Below, in pieces: positions 8,529 to 17,415 of a DNA stretch of 64,000 nucleotides. The notes under the pieces were generated by a model. The model was not told where the DNA came from, did no database searches, and was given only the letters and a program-made list of their open reading frames with translations. The first letter of the stretch is position 1; the number at the start of each line of letters is the position of its first letter. The position numbers were made by a program, and so were the translations under genes. The DNA is taken from positions 62,001 through 126,000 of the forward strand of contig JBNRMV010000001.1 in the NCBI GenBank assembly GCA_050309775.1. Reading direction: 5' to 3'. Source of the stretch: DTU072 sp050309775 (GTDB lineage: Bacteria; Bacillota; Clostridia; Christensenellales; DTU072).

Positions 8529-11500
8529 ATGGGAATTAACATATTTGCTTCAAACACTACGGCTATGGCTATCAATTCGGCCATTGACGCGCTGGGCAAG
8601 AACAACACAGCCGATTCGCAACATATTGTCATAGTGCCGGACAGATTTACGCTGTCGACAGAAAAGGAGATTTATGACAGGCTGGAGCTGAACGGCAGTT
8701 TCAATATTGATGTAGTAAGTTTTTCTAGGCTGGCGGTCAAGGTGCAAAAATCGGCGTTGCGTTTTTTGACAAAGGAAGGCACCGTCATGCTGATGAAAAA
8801 GGTTGTTGACACCCATTTTGACAAACTGAGATATTTCAACAGCCACAACTCCATGGGCTTTGCTCGGGAGATTTTTGCCGTCATCGCTTCTTTCCGCTCC
8901 TCCGGCATTTCCGCAGAAAAACTGATTGAGGTATGCGCAGACTTCCCCGAACACAAGAGGCAAAAGTACCTTGACTTGGCGCTGCTGTATAAGGAATACG
9001 AAAACCAATTGAAAAGCCGCTTTGTTGACACCGTCACAAGGCAACAACAGCTTATTGAGGCGCTCAAATCAGACATTAAGGTATCCCAAAGTCACATTTA
9101 TGTGTTAGGGTTCAATATATTTTCGCAATTACAACTTGCAGTAATTAAGGAACTGGCATATTGCGCCAAAAGCGTAAATATTGCCGCAGCCACCGACAGC
9201 GGCGGCGGCAACAGAGATATATTTCCTACTGCGCATCTGGATGAGTTGCGGCAGTTTGCCGAAGACAACAAAATTCCCTTTGCAAAAAGTTATTATTTTG
9301 AAAGACTGCCCTTGCCGCAAAGCGTAATACATAAAGAAATATTTGCGTTATCAAAAGATATACCCGTATGCAAAAGTCAGTCTGTACGGCTTATGCGGCA
9401 AAAAAATCCATATGAAGAAATGAAGGCAGTCGCCAGAGAAATTGTTTTTCTCGTAAGGCAGGGCGCAAGATTTAAGGACATAGCCGTTGTCTGCTGTCAG
9501 GACAATTATCAGGTATGCATAAAAGAGATTTTCCGCAGATTCGGCATACCTTACTTTATTGACGAGAAATATTTGGCGGCAAAAAGCGCGTCGGCAAGAT
9601 ATCTTTGCGCGCTGATTGAATCAAAACTGTTTGAATTCCGCCGTGACAAGACGATGGAGTTTATTAAACACCCCTTGTTTTTACGCAATTCCCAGCAAGC
9701 CGAACAATTTGAAAACTATTGCTTAAAGTACAACATAAACTATTCGAGGTTCCGCGCCCCGTTTAATCTAGGAGAGGGCAAGGAGTATGAGGACATAAGG
9801 ACGGCTTTTATAAGTCTTACCGACAGCATAAAGGACAAGGGTACGGCCTCAGAGATTGCCGACAGCCTACTGGCGGTCTTTCCTGAGGGAGAGCAGGACG
9901 AAGAATTGGTTTTTAAGGCAAGTCTTGAATCGAGCAGAAAAATAAAAGACTTGCTTGCCGAAATAAAAACCTTGCTTGGGCAGGACGAAATGAGTCTGGA
10001 AGAGTTTTATTCGGTGCTGTCCGATGGCATAGCAGGGTTGGAAATTGCTTTGATACCGCAATATACCGATTGTGTTTTTGTCGGAAACACTTCCGAAAGC
10101 CGTTTCAGCAGTCTGAAATATATATTTGCAGTCGGCGCATCAGAAGGGTTTTTCCCACGAAAGACAGCCGAACAGAACATAATAAATTTTTCCGATATGC
10201 TGTTGCTTGAAAGAGCCGGACTTAGCGTGCGCCCCAATCCGCTTGAAACCAATCGTCTTGAGCAATTTGTAGTTGCTGATTTGCTTACAAAAGCAGAATG
10301 TTTTTATGTAAGCTGTTCGTTATATGACCTTACGGGACAGCCTATGCTGACGGGCGAAGCAATAAAAGAGCTGAGTTATATTTTGAAAAAACAGTTGGAT
10401 GAAGATTATTGTCCGACGCTCAATGAGGAACAAAGGCTTTTTTATCAATTGGCAACGGCGGAAAATGCCTTTTATGAGTATATATCGGGCGCAGTACCGC
10501 CGCAATATGCCGAAAGCGTCAAACAGTATCTTATTAACAATGGCTTTGGAGGACGATTGGACGCCTCAACCGCTACGCAGCCGCCGGAGAACTTTGCCGA
10601 CTATGCTTTTTATAAAGACGGCGACAGCTATATAACCAAGGTTTCACAGTTGGAAAGTTATTTTGTCTGCCCTTATCGACATTTTTTGAGTTATGGACTT
10701 TCATTGCAGGAGAGAGCCTTGCCGCAGTTGCAGGTTACCGATATCGGCAATATAATTCATGAGGTGCTGGAAATTTATTTTTCCGAAAACCTAAAAACGC
10801 TGAAAACCATGAGTGACCAGCAAGTGCAGCAAAAGTCGGTTGAAGTAGTCGACAGGGTGCTGAAAAAAGAACAGCTGCGCGCGCTAAGACAGGACACCGT
10901 CGGCGAATATACCATAAGATTGATATATTCCGAATGCGTTTATGTCATAAAAAAACTGACGGACAATTTGCGCAAATCTTCTTTTTCTCCGACGCATGTT
11001 GAATTGAGTTTCGGCATGGGGAAGGGCTTTGACGCTATCCATCTCAAAACCTCAAAGCGTGGAATAAAGTTGCGAGGCAAGATTGACAGAGTCGATACCT
11101 GCGGCAATAAGGTGGCAATAATAGACTACAAAACCGGCTCTGCGGTATCGGGAAAATATCAGGACATATATTTTGGCAAAAAGATTCAGTTGTATGTCTA
11201 TTTGAATGTATTTCTTGAAAAGGGCTATGAGCCGGCAGGCGTGTTTTATTTGCCTATTCGGGACAGTTATAGGAGCGGCGGCGAAAGTTTTGCTTACATG
11301 GGACAAGCCGAAAACAGCATGGAAACTATTGTTGAGCTGGACAACACTCTTGCGGAAAATGAAAAATCCGACATACTGAACATAAGAATTGTAAATGAAA
11401 AAATAACCGTCAACAAAAATAATTACATAAGCCGCGCCGACTTCCGCAATATCTGCGCCTATGTCAATAGACTTGTGGTACAAGCCGTTGAAGAAATATC

Positions 11501-11636
11501 CGACGGGAATATCCAGCGTTCGCCTTTGGGGGAAGCCTGCCAGTACTGCCCATACAAAAATCATTGCGACATGTCGCAGATTGATTGCAGAGCCGAAGCC
11601 GGCGTGGGCGTAAAGGACTTTTTGGAGGAGCAATGA
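8529..11636 (+). CDS. addB: ATP-dependent nuclease subunit AddB (RexB-like)
   Basis: B subunit of the AddAB helicase-nuclease that resects double-strand breaks for RecA. The C-terminal RecB-type nuclease domain is intact: GKIDRVD and VAIIDYKTGS (about 860-880). The iron-sulfur cysteines are present, one in YFVCPYRHF (about 714) and three in CQYCPYKNHC (about 1003-1012). The N-terminus, however, reads NIFASNTTAMAINS where AddB proteins normally have a GxxGxGKT/S Walker A loop, so nucleotide binding by this subunit is probably lost. The gene stop overlaps the addA start (ATGA). Start codon has no ribosome binding site; see the promoter entry. Confidence 0.93.
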   Translation: MGINIFASNTTAMAINSAIDALGKNNTADSQHIVIVPDRFTLSTEKEIYDRLELNGSFNIDVVSFSRLAVKVQKSALRFLTKEGTVMLMKKVVDTHFDKLRYFNSHNSMGFAREIFAVIASFRSSGISAEKLIEVCADFPEHKRQKYLDLALLYKEYENQLKSRFVDTVTRQQQLIEALKSDIKVSQSHIYVLGFNIFSQLQLAVIKELAYCAKSVNIAAATDSGGGNRDIFPTAHLDELRQFAEDNKIPFAKSYYFERLPLPQSVIHKEIFALSKDIPVCKSQSVRLMRQKNPYEEMKAVAREIVFLVRQGARFKDIAVVCCQDNYQVCIKEIFRRFGIPYFIDEKYLAAKSASARYLCALIESKLFEFRRDKTMEFIKHPLFLRNSQQAEQFENYCLKYNINYSRFRAPFNLGEGKEYEDIRTAFISLTDSIKDKGTASEIADSLLAVFPEGEQDEELVFKASLESSRKIKDLLAEIKTLLGQDEMSLEEFYSVLSDGIAGLEIALIPQYTDCVFVGNTSESRFSSLKYIFAVGASEGFFPRKTAEQNIINFSDMLLLERAGLSVRPNPLETNRLEQFVVADLLTKAECFYVSCSLYDLTGQPMLTGEAIKELSYILKKQLDEDYCPTLNEEQRLFYQLATAENAFYEYISGAVPPQYAESVKQYLINNGFGGRLDASTATQPPENFADYAFYKDGDSYITKVSQLESYFVCPYRHFLSYGLSLQERALPQLQVTDIGNIIHEVLEIYFSENLKTLKTMSDQQVQQKSVEVVDRVLKKEQLRALRQDTVGEYTIRLIYSECVYVIKKLTDNLRKSSFSPTHVELSFGMGKGFDAIHLKTSKRGIKLRGKIDRVDTCGNKVAIIDYKTGSAVSGKYQDIYFGKKIQLYVYLNVFLEKGYEPAGVFYLPIRDSYRSGGESFAYMGQAENSMETIVELDNTLAENEKSDILNIRIVNEKITVNKNNYISRADFRNICAYVNRLVVQAVEEISDGNIQRSPLGEACQYCPYKNHCDMSQIDCRAEAGVGVKDFLEEQ

Positions 11637-14600
11637 GCGGTATAAAGTGGACTAAGGCGCAAGAAAAAGTTTTGACATCGAGCGGCAATGTACTTGTCAG
11701 CGCCTCTGCAGGCAGCGGAAAAACTACAATAATGTTGGAAAAGGTACTAATGCTCTTAAGAGGCGGCTATGATATCAACCGTTTTCTTATTATGACCTTT
11801 TCAAATGCCAGCGCTGCGGAAATGCGCGACAAGCTGGTGCAAAAACTCTATGAGGAAATAAGAGCAGGTAATACGCAATTAAAAAAACAGCTTGAACTGC
11901 TGAATTTTTCAAATATTTGCACAATAGACAGTTTTTGTTTCAGCTTATACAAGAACTATTTTGCCGACATAGGGCTTGACCCGTCATATGAGTTGCTGGA
12001 CGCGCAAGAGGCAAAATTGCTCTTTCTTGAAAGCGTGGACGCCGCGCTTGATGACTTTTTTGAAAAGGGCGGAGAAAGCTTTTTGGAGTTTTCCAGACGG
12101 TTTGTGCGGTCAAGAGATTTTTCTCCGCTGAAAGACGCCGTCAAGCAGATTTCAGAATTTCTTGATGTGCAGATTGATGAGGGCGCATTTATTGGCAAGA
12201 CAATGGAGATGTTCAGCAAGCCGCTGGATGAGTTGCCCGCGGTGCAGTTTTATATAAAACAAAACCGCCGCGCGTTAAAAAGATTTTCCGCAGAGGCGCA
12301 AAACCTCTTGGCGGAGTACGGCGAAAAGGATAAATATAAAGACATATTATATGATATATCAAATTATATAGATAATATATATAAGGAAGACAAAATAAGG
12401 GATTTGGCTAGGGCGCTAAGCATTGCTCCGGATTTTGCCGACATGCGCGGCAAAAGGCCCGAGCACTTGAAGGACATAATCGACAGAATAGGTGTACTTA
12501 AGAATACTGTTAAAAAATTTGCCAAAGATGCAAGCGACGAATTGTCGGTTGATTTCGGCGCACACTTTCAAGAGAGCATGCAAGACATAAGGCTACTTTT
12601 GGAGTTGACGGTAACGGCAAGGCGGCATTATCAACGGCGCAAGCAACGCAAACGCTGCTTTGACTTTGCCGACCTTTCACGAGTGGCGTTGCAGATTCTT
12701 TCAAATGAAGAGCGCCGCACGCAGGTTGCCGCACAATATGATTTTGTGTTTGTTGACGAATATCAGGATACCAACTACATTCAAGAAAAGCTGATGGCGC
12801 AGGTATCGTCAGACAACAATTTGTTTATGGTGGGTGACCCCAAGCAGGCGATATATCAGTTCCGTCACGCAGAGCCGCAAATTTTTCTTGACAGATATTA
12901 CCGTTATGGCAGCGGGCAAGAGGGCGAAAACCGTATGCTCAATGACAATTTTCGCTCGGATAGCAGAGTGTTGAATTTTGTCAACATGGTGTTCAATGAG
13001 CTTATGGACGAGGATTTTGGCGGCATAAAATACAAAAACAATGCCGAACTTTCGGCAGGACTGGATTATCCCAAGGTCAACGAACTGCCTGCCGTCGAGA
13101 TAGCCGTTTTTGAAAAAGAGAAAGAAAAGGAAAGCCCGTCGGGGCTGTACAGCGTAAAGACGGGAGCGCTGGAAAAAAAACAGCGCGACGGACAAGCGGT
13201 ATATATTGCAGACAAGATAAAACAGCTTGTCGGCAAGGAATATATATATGACGCGCGCATAAAAGCCAAGCGTTTGATTTCTTACAGTGACATTGCCGTG
13301 CTGATGTACAAGAGAAACGGCGGAGCAATCATAGATGAGCTGCGGAACAACGGCATACCTTATACGGCGCCGGGATTTTCGCAAACGGCGCTTCATGAGA
13401 TTGTCATGTTGGTGGACATTCTGAGAGTTATTGACAATTTTGCAAACGACATTCCGCTTTCGGCGGTAATGCAGTCGCCTTTGTACTCATTTAGCCCTCA
13501 AGAACTTCTTGAAATAAGAAATAAAACTCCCAAAGTGCCATTTTGGCAGGCTGTGCTTGCATATTCGGGAAACCAAAACATAAGAAATAGCATTGATAAC
13601 TTGCTTTCAGACCTTGAAAGGTGGAAAAAGACGGCAGTTCGGGCCGATGCGGCAGAACTTATGGCTGCAATATTAACCGCCGGCTACAACGCATATTTAC
13701 TTTCAAGAGGTCCGGAGATTGCCGAGCAAGTAAACAGCTTCATAAATGCCGCTTCGGGCAAAGAGTATTCCCACAGCGTTGCGGCTTTTCTTGAATACTT
13801 TGACAATGTGTATGACGGGAAGTCGTCCGCATCGGCATCGGGAAACGCCATAAAAGTTATGACTATACACAACAGCAAGGGGCTGGAATACCCGATAGTT
13901 TTCATTTCCAATGCACAGGACGGCTATACTTCAAAGCACAATAATAACAAGGATATTTTTCTGGACAACGCTTTTGGCATGGCTATGAAGTACTTTGACA
14001 AAGCGACAAAAGCAAAAAAAGACACCGTCCTGACGGTAAGTTTTAAGAAAAAAGCCGCTTACCGTGAACGGGAAGAATTGCTTAGGCTCATGTATGTAGC
14101 AATGACAAGGGCGCAGAATATGTTGTACATAACAGCGGAGGACAACCAAGCCAAGACGCCTTTCCCCGACATGCAGGACTGTTTTATACAATGGATTTAT
14201 GCGGCGGCGGAAAAGAATGCGCGCATTAGAGATTTTTTTGTTAACTATAACATAGGGAGTACGCCAACGCTGCCCGAAACCCAAATTGCCGAACAAAAGA
14301 GCTGTAATCTGGACGGGCTGAAGTTCGAATATCCGCATATGGCGGCGGCAACTATGCCGTTGAAATATACCGTAACTGCGCTGAAAGAGCAGCGGCAGGG
14401 CGAAATCATAGAGAAAACAAACTATCTTTCGGCAGAGGATAGGGTCTCAAAAGGCGTGGCATATCATACGGTTATGCAGCACATTGATTATAACTGCCGC
14501 AGCAAGCAACTCATTGAGAGTCAGTTGGAAGAAATGAAAGAGCTTGGCATAATTACCCAAGAGGAAATTGAATTGCTAGATTTGGCGATGCTGGAGCGTG

Positions 14601-14929
14601 TGCTGAACAGCCCGATAATTGACAGCGCAAGGAACGGCAAATATGAAAGAGAACGGGCTTTTATGCTGTATTTGCCGGCGTCGGAACTGTTGCAGGATTG
14701 CGCAGTAACCGACAAGGTTTTGGTGCAAGGAGTCATAGACTTAATAATCCTTGGCGAAAGCAATGCAATAGTTGACTTTAAGGTTACGCAAAGCAGCCCT
14801 ACGGTATTAAAACAGCGCTACAAGGGTCAATTGGACTTGTACGCTTTGGCGGCGGAAAAGCTGCTTGGAATCAAAATTGAACGCAAGATAATATACGAAA
14901 TAACGCGAAATCTGGAGATTGTAGTATAA
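11633..14929 (+). CDS. addA: ATP-dependent helicase/nuclease subunit AddA
   Basis: UvrD-like 3'-5' helicase and nuclease partner of AddB. Walker A SASAGSGKTT lies at residues 23-32, the Walker B/Q region VFVDEYQDTNYIQ near 372, motif VI LRLMYVAMTRAQNMLY near 820, and the RecB-type nuclease motif NAIVDFKVTQ with KGQLDLYALA near the C-terminus. 1098 residues, somewhat shorter than Bacillus AddA. The ATG at 11633 overlaps the addB stop and is preceded by GGAGGAG; an upstream in-frame start would lie deep inside addB and is unlikely. A stretch near 12345-12390 is strikingly AT-rich and encodes a Tyr/Ile/Asp-rich helix. Confidence 0.96.
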   Translation: MSGIKWTKAQEKVLTSSGNVLVSASAGSGKTTIMLEKVLMLLRGGYDINRFLIMTFSNASAAEMRDKLVQKLYEEIRAGNTQLKKQLELLNFSNICTIDSFCFSLYKNYFADIGLDPSYELLDAQEAKLLFLESVDAALDDFFEKGGESFLEFSRRFVRSRDFSPLKDAVKQISEFLDVQIDEGAFIGKTMEMFSKPLDELPAVQFYIKQNRRALKRFSAEAQNLLAEYGEKDKYKDILYDISNYIDNIYKEDKIRDLARALSIAPDFADMRGKRPEHLKDIIDRIGVLKNTVKKFAKDASDELSVDFGAHFQESMQDIRLLLELTVTARRHYQRRKQRKRCFDFADLSRVALQILSNEERRTQVAAQYDFVFVDEYQDTNYIQEKLMAQVSSDNNLFMVGDPKQAIYQFRHAEPQIFLDRYYRYGSGQEGENRMLNDNFRSDSRVLNFVNMVFNELMDEDFGGIKYKNNAELSAGLDYPKVNELPAVEIAVFEKEKEKESPSGLYSVKTGALEKKQRDGQAVYIADKIKQLVGKEYIYDARIKAKRLISYSDIAVLMYKRNGGAIIDELRNNGIPYTAPGFSQTALHEIVMLVDILRVIDNFANDIPLSAVMQSPLYSFSPQELLEIRNKTPKVPFWQAVLAYSGNQNIRNSIDNLLSDLERWKKTAVRADAAELMAAILTAGYNAYLLSRGPEIAEQVNSFINAASGKEYSHSVAAFLEYFDNVYDGKSSASASGNAIKVMTIHNSKGLEYPIVFISNAQDGYTSKHNNNKDIFLDNAFGMAMKYFDKATKAKKDTVLTVSFKKKAAYREREELLRLMYVAMTRAQNMLYITAEDNQAKTPFPDMQDCFIQWIYAAAEKNARIRDFFVNYNIGSTPTLPETQIAEQKSCNLDGLKFEYPHMAAATMPLKYTVTALKEQRQGEIIEKTNYLSAEDRVSKGVAYHTVMQHIDYNCRSKQLIESQLEEMKELGIITQEEIELLDLAMLERVLNSPIIDSARNGKYERERAFMLYLPASELLQDCAVTDKVLVQGVIDLIILGESNAIVDFKVTQSSPTVLKQRYKGQLDLYALAAEKLLGIKIERKIIYEITRNLEIVV

Positions 14930-14953
14930 AATTAATTTTATTTTGAAAATCTA

Positions 14954-14981
14954 TTGCATTATTGGTGGCATATGATATAAT
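14954..14981 (+). promoter_or_regulatory. promoter of the orphan acidic membrane protein
   Basis: TTGCAT (14954-14959), 16-base spacer, TATAAT (14976-14981); start codon 31 bases downstream behind GAGGAGAGAG. Confidence 0.65.
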
Positions 14982-15012
14982 TAAATATAATTTATGTTCA
15001 GAGGAGAGAGAC

Positions 15013-16194
15013 ATGGAATCTATCGAAAACATTATTGTCACCCCAATAAAGGATTTAGCATCGCAAGTAGGTTTGGGAGCAGACCTTATGTTGGCGATAT
15101 TTGGAATGGCATTGGTTGTTGTCCTGTTTGCCCTTTCCCTTATATTTAAGGGACAAAGCGCGCTGAAAGTTTTCACAAAAAAACTTGATTCAGTTACTGC
15201 TTTTTTGCAGGCATCGGACGAAATCACCGAAGAAAATGTCGAGCCATTCAATGCCAAACTTCAGACCATGCCTGAATCGGTTATTAGGGGCTGGGGCTTT
15301 TTCCTTGAACAGAAAGTAGGATATCCTTCAGATTACATAACAAGCCGCGATGTGCTTTCCGACCAAAAACTCAATACAAAGAATCGCGCCGGCAGAACTT
15401 TTTTCAGAATAGCCAGCGCCATTGTTATTATTTCGACGATATGGTGTGAATATGTCATAGGAAAGGGCGCCAGCTTGGCGACGGTGGGGCTTTCGGATTT
15501 TACCGCCGACTTTACACTTGTGGCGTCTATCATTGCGGCATTGTGCGCGCCGCTGCTTATATATATCATTCTCAGCGCCGTACTGGGCGTCTTGTACAAC
15601 AAACAGTATCTGAAGCTAGAGAGCGCTTTTGCCTCTTTCCAAAACGCGCTTGACGCAAAGGTCATCATTTATACAGAAGAAGAGGACGAGTTCATAACTG
15701 AGAATATCGGCGAAATAAACGCAGAAATAGAGGAGATTATTTCCGACAAACTGGACAATAAAGAGATTATTGAGATAGTTACGGCGCCCAAGGCGGAGCC
15801 TGAAGAAATAATTGAGAGTGTAGAGCCGCCTGCGCCTGAAGAAATCGAAATAGCCGAAGAGCCTATTGCGGAAAGCGTTCCCGAAGAAGTAGCACAAGAA
15901 GAAGCAGCAGTCGAAGAAGTAGCGCAAGAAGAAGAAATGACCATTGCTTTGGAGGAGGACACCCTCGAGGCAGCCCAAGAGCGGGAACAAAGATTGGCGG
16001 CGCTCATAACATTTATTGACACCGTAGTATATGAGGACCCGAATATTACGAAGGAAGAGGTTGAGCAACTGGCATTGATTTTGCATGAGGAGATGCAGTC
16101 GCCATACCGTGACAGCGAGGACAGGGCTATTATCGAGAACAGCATGTACAAATTGGCAGCGCGCCATGCAATGCTGAGCAAAAATGATAAATAA
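15013..16194 (+). CDS. hypothetical membrane protein with long acidic tail
   Basis: Unrecognised 393-residue protein. An N-terminal hydrophobic helix (about 24-46, ending LSLIFKG) is followed by a soluble segment, then two more hydrophobic helices (about 128-149 and 169-200). From about 218 the chain becomes extremely Glu-rich with near-repeats of EEVAQEE and PEEI, then a short globular-looking end (about 320-393, QRLAALITFIDTVVYEDPN...). The arrangement suggests an inner-membrane anchor with a cytoplasmic acidic arm. Start chosen at the ATG preceded by GAGGAGAGAGAC. A function cannot be given from sequence alone. Confidence 0.75.
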   Translation: MESIENIIVTPIKDLASQVGLGADLMLAIFGMALVVVLFALSLIFKGQSALKVFTKKLDSVTAFLQASDEITEENVEPFNAKLQTMPESVIRGWGFFLEQKVGYPSDYITSRDVLSDQKLNTKNRAGRTFFRIASAIVIISTIWCEYVIGKGASLATVGLSDFTADFTLVASIIAALCAPLLIYIILSAVLGVLYNKQYLKLESAFASFQNALDAKVIIYTEEEDEFITENIGEINAEIEEIISDKLDNKEIIEIVTAPKAEPEEIIESVEPPAPEEIEIAEEPIAESVPEEVAQEEAAVEEVAQEEEMTIALEEDTLEAAQEREQRLAALITFIDTVVYEDPNITKEEVEQLALILHEEMQSPYRDSEDRAIIENSMYKLAARHAMLSKNDK

Positions 16195-16210
16195 GCGTAT
16201 AAGGTACAAA

Positions 16211-16326
16211 ATATGGACACAGACCCTTTAAGTAGAAGTAGAATCATAACAGCATAAACGAACCATACAAAACATGCATGGGAGCTTCCCGAGTGCAAAA
16301 AGATATGGTTCGTCCATATCTTTTTT
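16211..16326 (+). promoter_or_regulatory. attenuated leader of the CorA-type gene: terminator with competing antiterminator pairings
   Basis: The terminator hairpin (AAAAAGATATGG 16297-16308, loop 16309-16313, CCATATCTTTTTT 16314-16326) lies 18 bases before the start codon. Its 5' arm plus loop, TATGGTTCGT at 16304-16313, is perfectly complementary to ACGAACCATA at 16258-16267 (10 bp). Its 3' arm, at 16312-16319, is perfectly complementary to ATATGGAC at 16211-16218 (8 bp). The two alternative helices can form together and would dissolve the terminator. Between them sits a small hairpin (GGGA/TCCC, 16280-16290). No known riboswitch consensus was recognised. Confidence 0.7.
16297..16326 (+). 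terminator. intrinsic terminator within the corA leader
   Basis: Perfect 12-bp stem, TTCGT loop and T tract. It could simply end the upstream gene, but its complementarity to two upstream segments and its position directly before the AAGGAGGT site favour conditional termination. Confidence 0.85.
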
Positions 16327-16344
16327 AGCGTAAGGAGGTACAGC

Positions 16345-17301
16345 ATGATAAACATATATCAAACAAACCAAAAGACCAAGCTGACCGAAGAAATCCAAAC
16401 CGAAAGACTGGGCGGAATGGACCTCAGCAACAAGTGGATACACATGATAAATCCCACCGACCAAGAATTGGAACTGGTGGCAAGGGCAACGGGAGTTGCC
16501 GAAGACACATTGAAGGCTGCGCTGGACGACGAAGAGCATGCCAGAATTGAGGCCGAAGACGATGAGACTCTAGCCGTTTTTGACATTCCGAAAATAGAAG
16601 AAGAAACAGAGTATTTTTCATATTCCACAATGCCGTTTGGCTTCATAATCACAAAAAATTGCGTCATAACAGTATGTCTGAAAGACACTGCTTTGACATA
16701 CGCTTTTATCAACAACAGAGTTAAGACTTTCACGACTTATCAACGCTCGCGTTTTCTGTATTTGTTTTTGTATAACGCTCACATAAAGTATCTTCAATAC
16801 CTGCGCCAAATAGACAAGGCATCGTCCAGAATACAGAACGAATTGCACAAGTCGACTAAGAATAAAGAGCTTATTCAGTTGCTTGACCTAGGAAAATCGC
16901 TGGTATATTTCTCGACATCTTTGCGCGCCAATTGCATGTTAATAGAGAAACTAGGCAAAACAGATCTCGTAAAGAGGTATGAGGAAGACCAGGATTTGCT
17001 TGAAGATGTATCTATTGAGAATCGCCAGGCGCTTGAAATGTGTACCATATATCGGGACATTTTATCAAACACTATGGACGCCTATGCCTCTGTTATTTCA
17101 AACAACCTGAATATTGTCATGAAATTGTTGACTTCTATCACGGTTATACTTGCCATTCCCACCTTGATTGCTTCATTGTGGGGAATGAATACTGGCGTGC
17201 CTTTCCAAGGCAAGATATGGGGCTTTTATATCGTGACGATATTCAGCATAGTATTTACTGGGCTTGGAGTTGTGCTGCTCTCAAAGAAAAAATTGTTATA
17301 G
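16345..17301 (+). CDS. CorA-family divalent cation transporter
   Basis: 318 residues with the CorA plan: a cytoplasmic alpha/beta N-terminal domain (DETLAVFDIPKIEEE, FIITKNCVITVC), a long helical stalk (about 130-250) and two C-terminal helices. The pore signature GMN is present near 279-281 in SLWGMNTGVPF, at the end of TM1, followed by TM2 (about 293-312) and a short basic tail. CorA proteins conduct Mg2+ (some Co2+, Ni2+ or Zn2+) as pentamers; the exact ion is not readable. Strong AAGGAGGT ribosome site seven bases before the ATG. Expression is probably controlled by the attenuator in its leader. Confidence 0.9.
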   Translation: MINIYQTNQKTKLTEEIQTERLGGMDLSNKWIHMINPTDQELELVARATGVAEDTLKAALDDEEHARIEAEDDETLAVFDIPKIEEETEYFSYSTMPFGFIITKNCVITVCLKDTALTYAFINNRVKTFTTYQRSRFLYLFLYNAHIKYLQYLRQIDKASSRIQNELHKSTKNKELIQLLDLGKSLVYFSTSLRANCMLIEKLGKTDLVKRYEEDQDLLEDVSIENRQALEMCTIYRDILSNTMDAYASVISNNLNIVMKLLTSITVILAIPTLIASLWGMNTGVPFQGKIWGFYIVTIFSIVFTGLGVVLLSKKKLL

Positions 17302-17334
17302 AAAACAATCGTGACGGTATGTTTAGATATCTCA

Positions 17335-17363
17335 TTGTATTTTTTTTCCCGCCATGCTATAAT
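17335..17363 (+). promoter_or_regulatory. promoter of the GPH symporter operon
   Basis: TTGTAT (17335-17340), 17-base spacer, TATAAT (17358-17363). Confidence 0.7.
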
Positions 17364-17415
17364 AATTCGTATGCTTATTAGACAAATAAGAATTTTGTTA
17401 GAATAAGGAGAAAAA

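Noticed and set aside
12340..12395. AT-rich island within addA as an insertion
   Set aside because: The frame is uninterrupted and the encoded Tyr/Ile/Asp-rich helix fits a variable AddA region.
16195..16344. Assigning the corA leader to the M-box magnesium riboswitch
   Set aside because: The leader is too short and I could not find the conserved M-box core; only the terminator/antiterminator pairing is supported.
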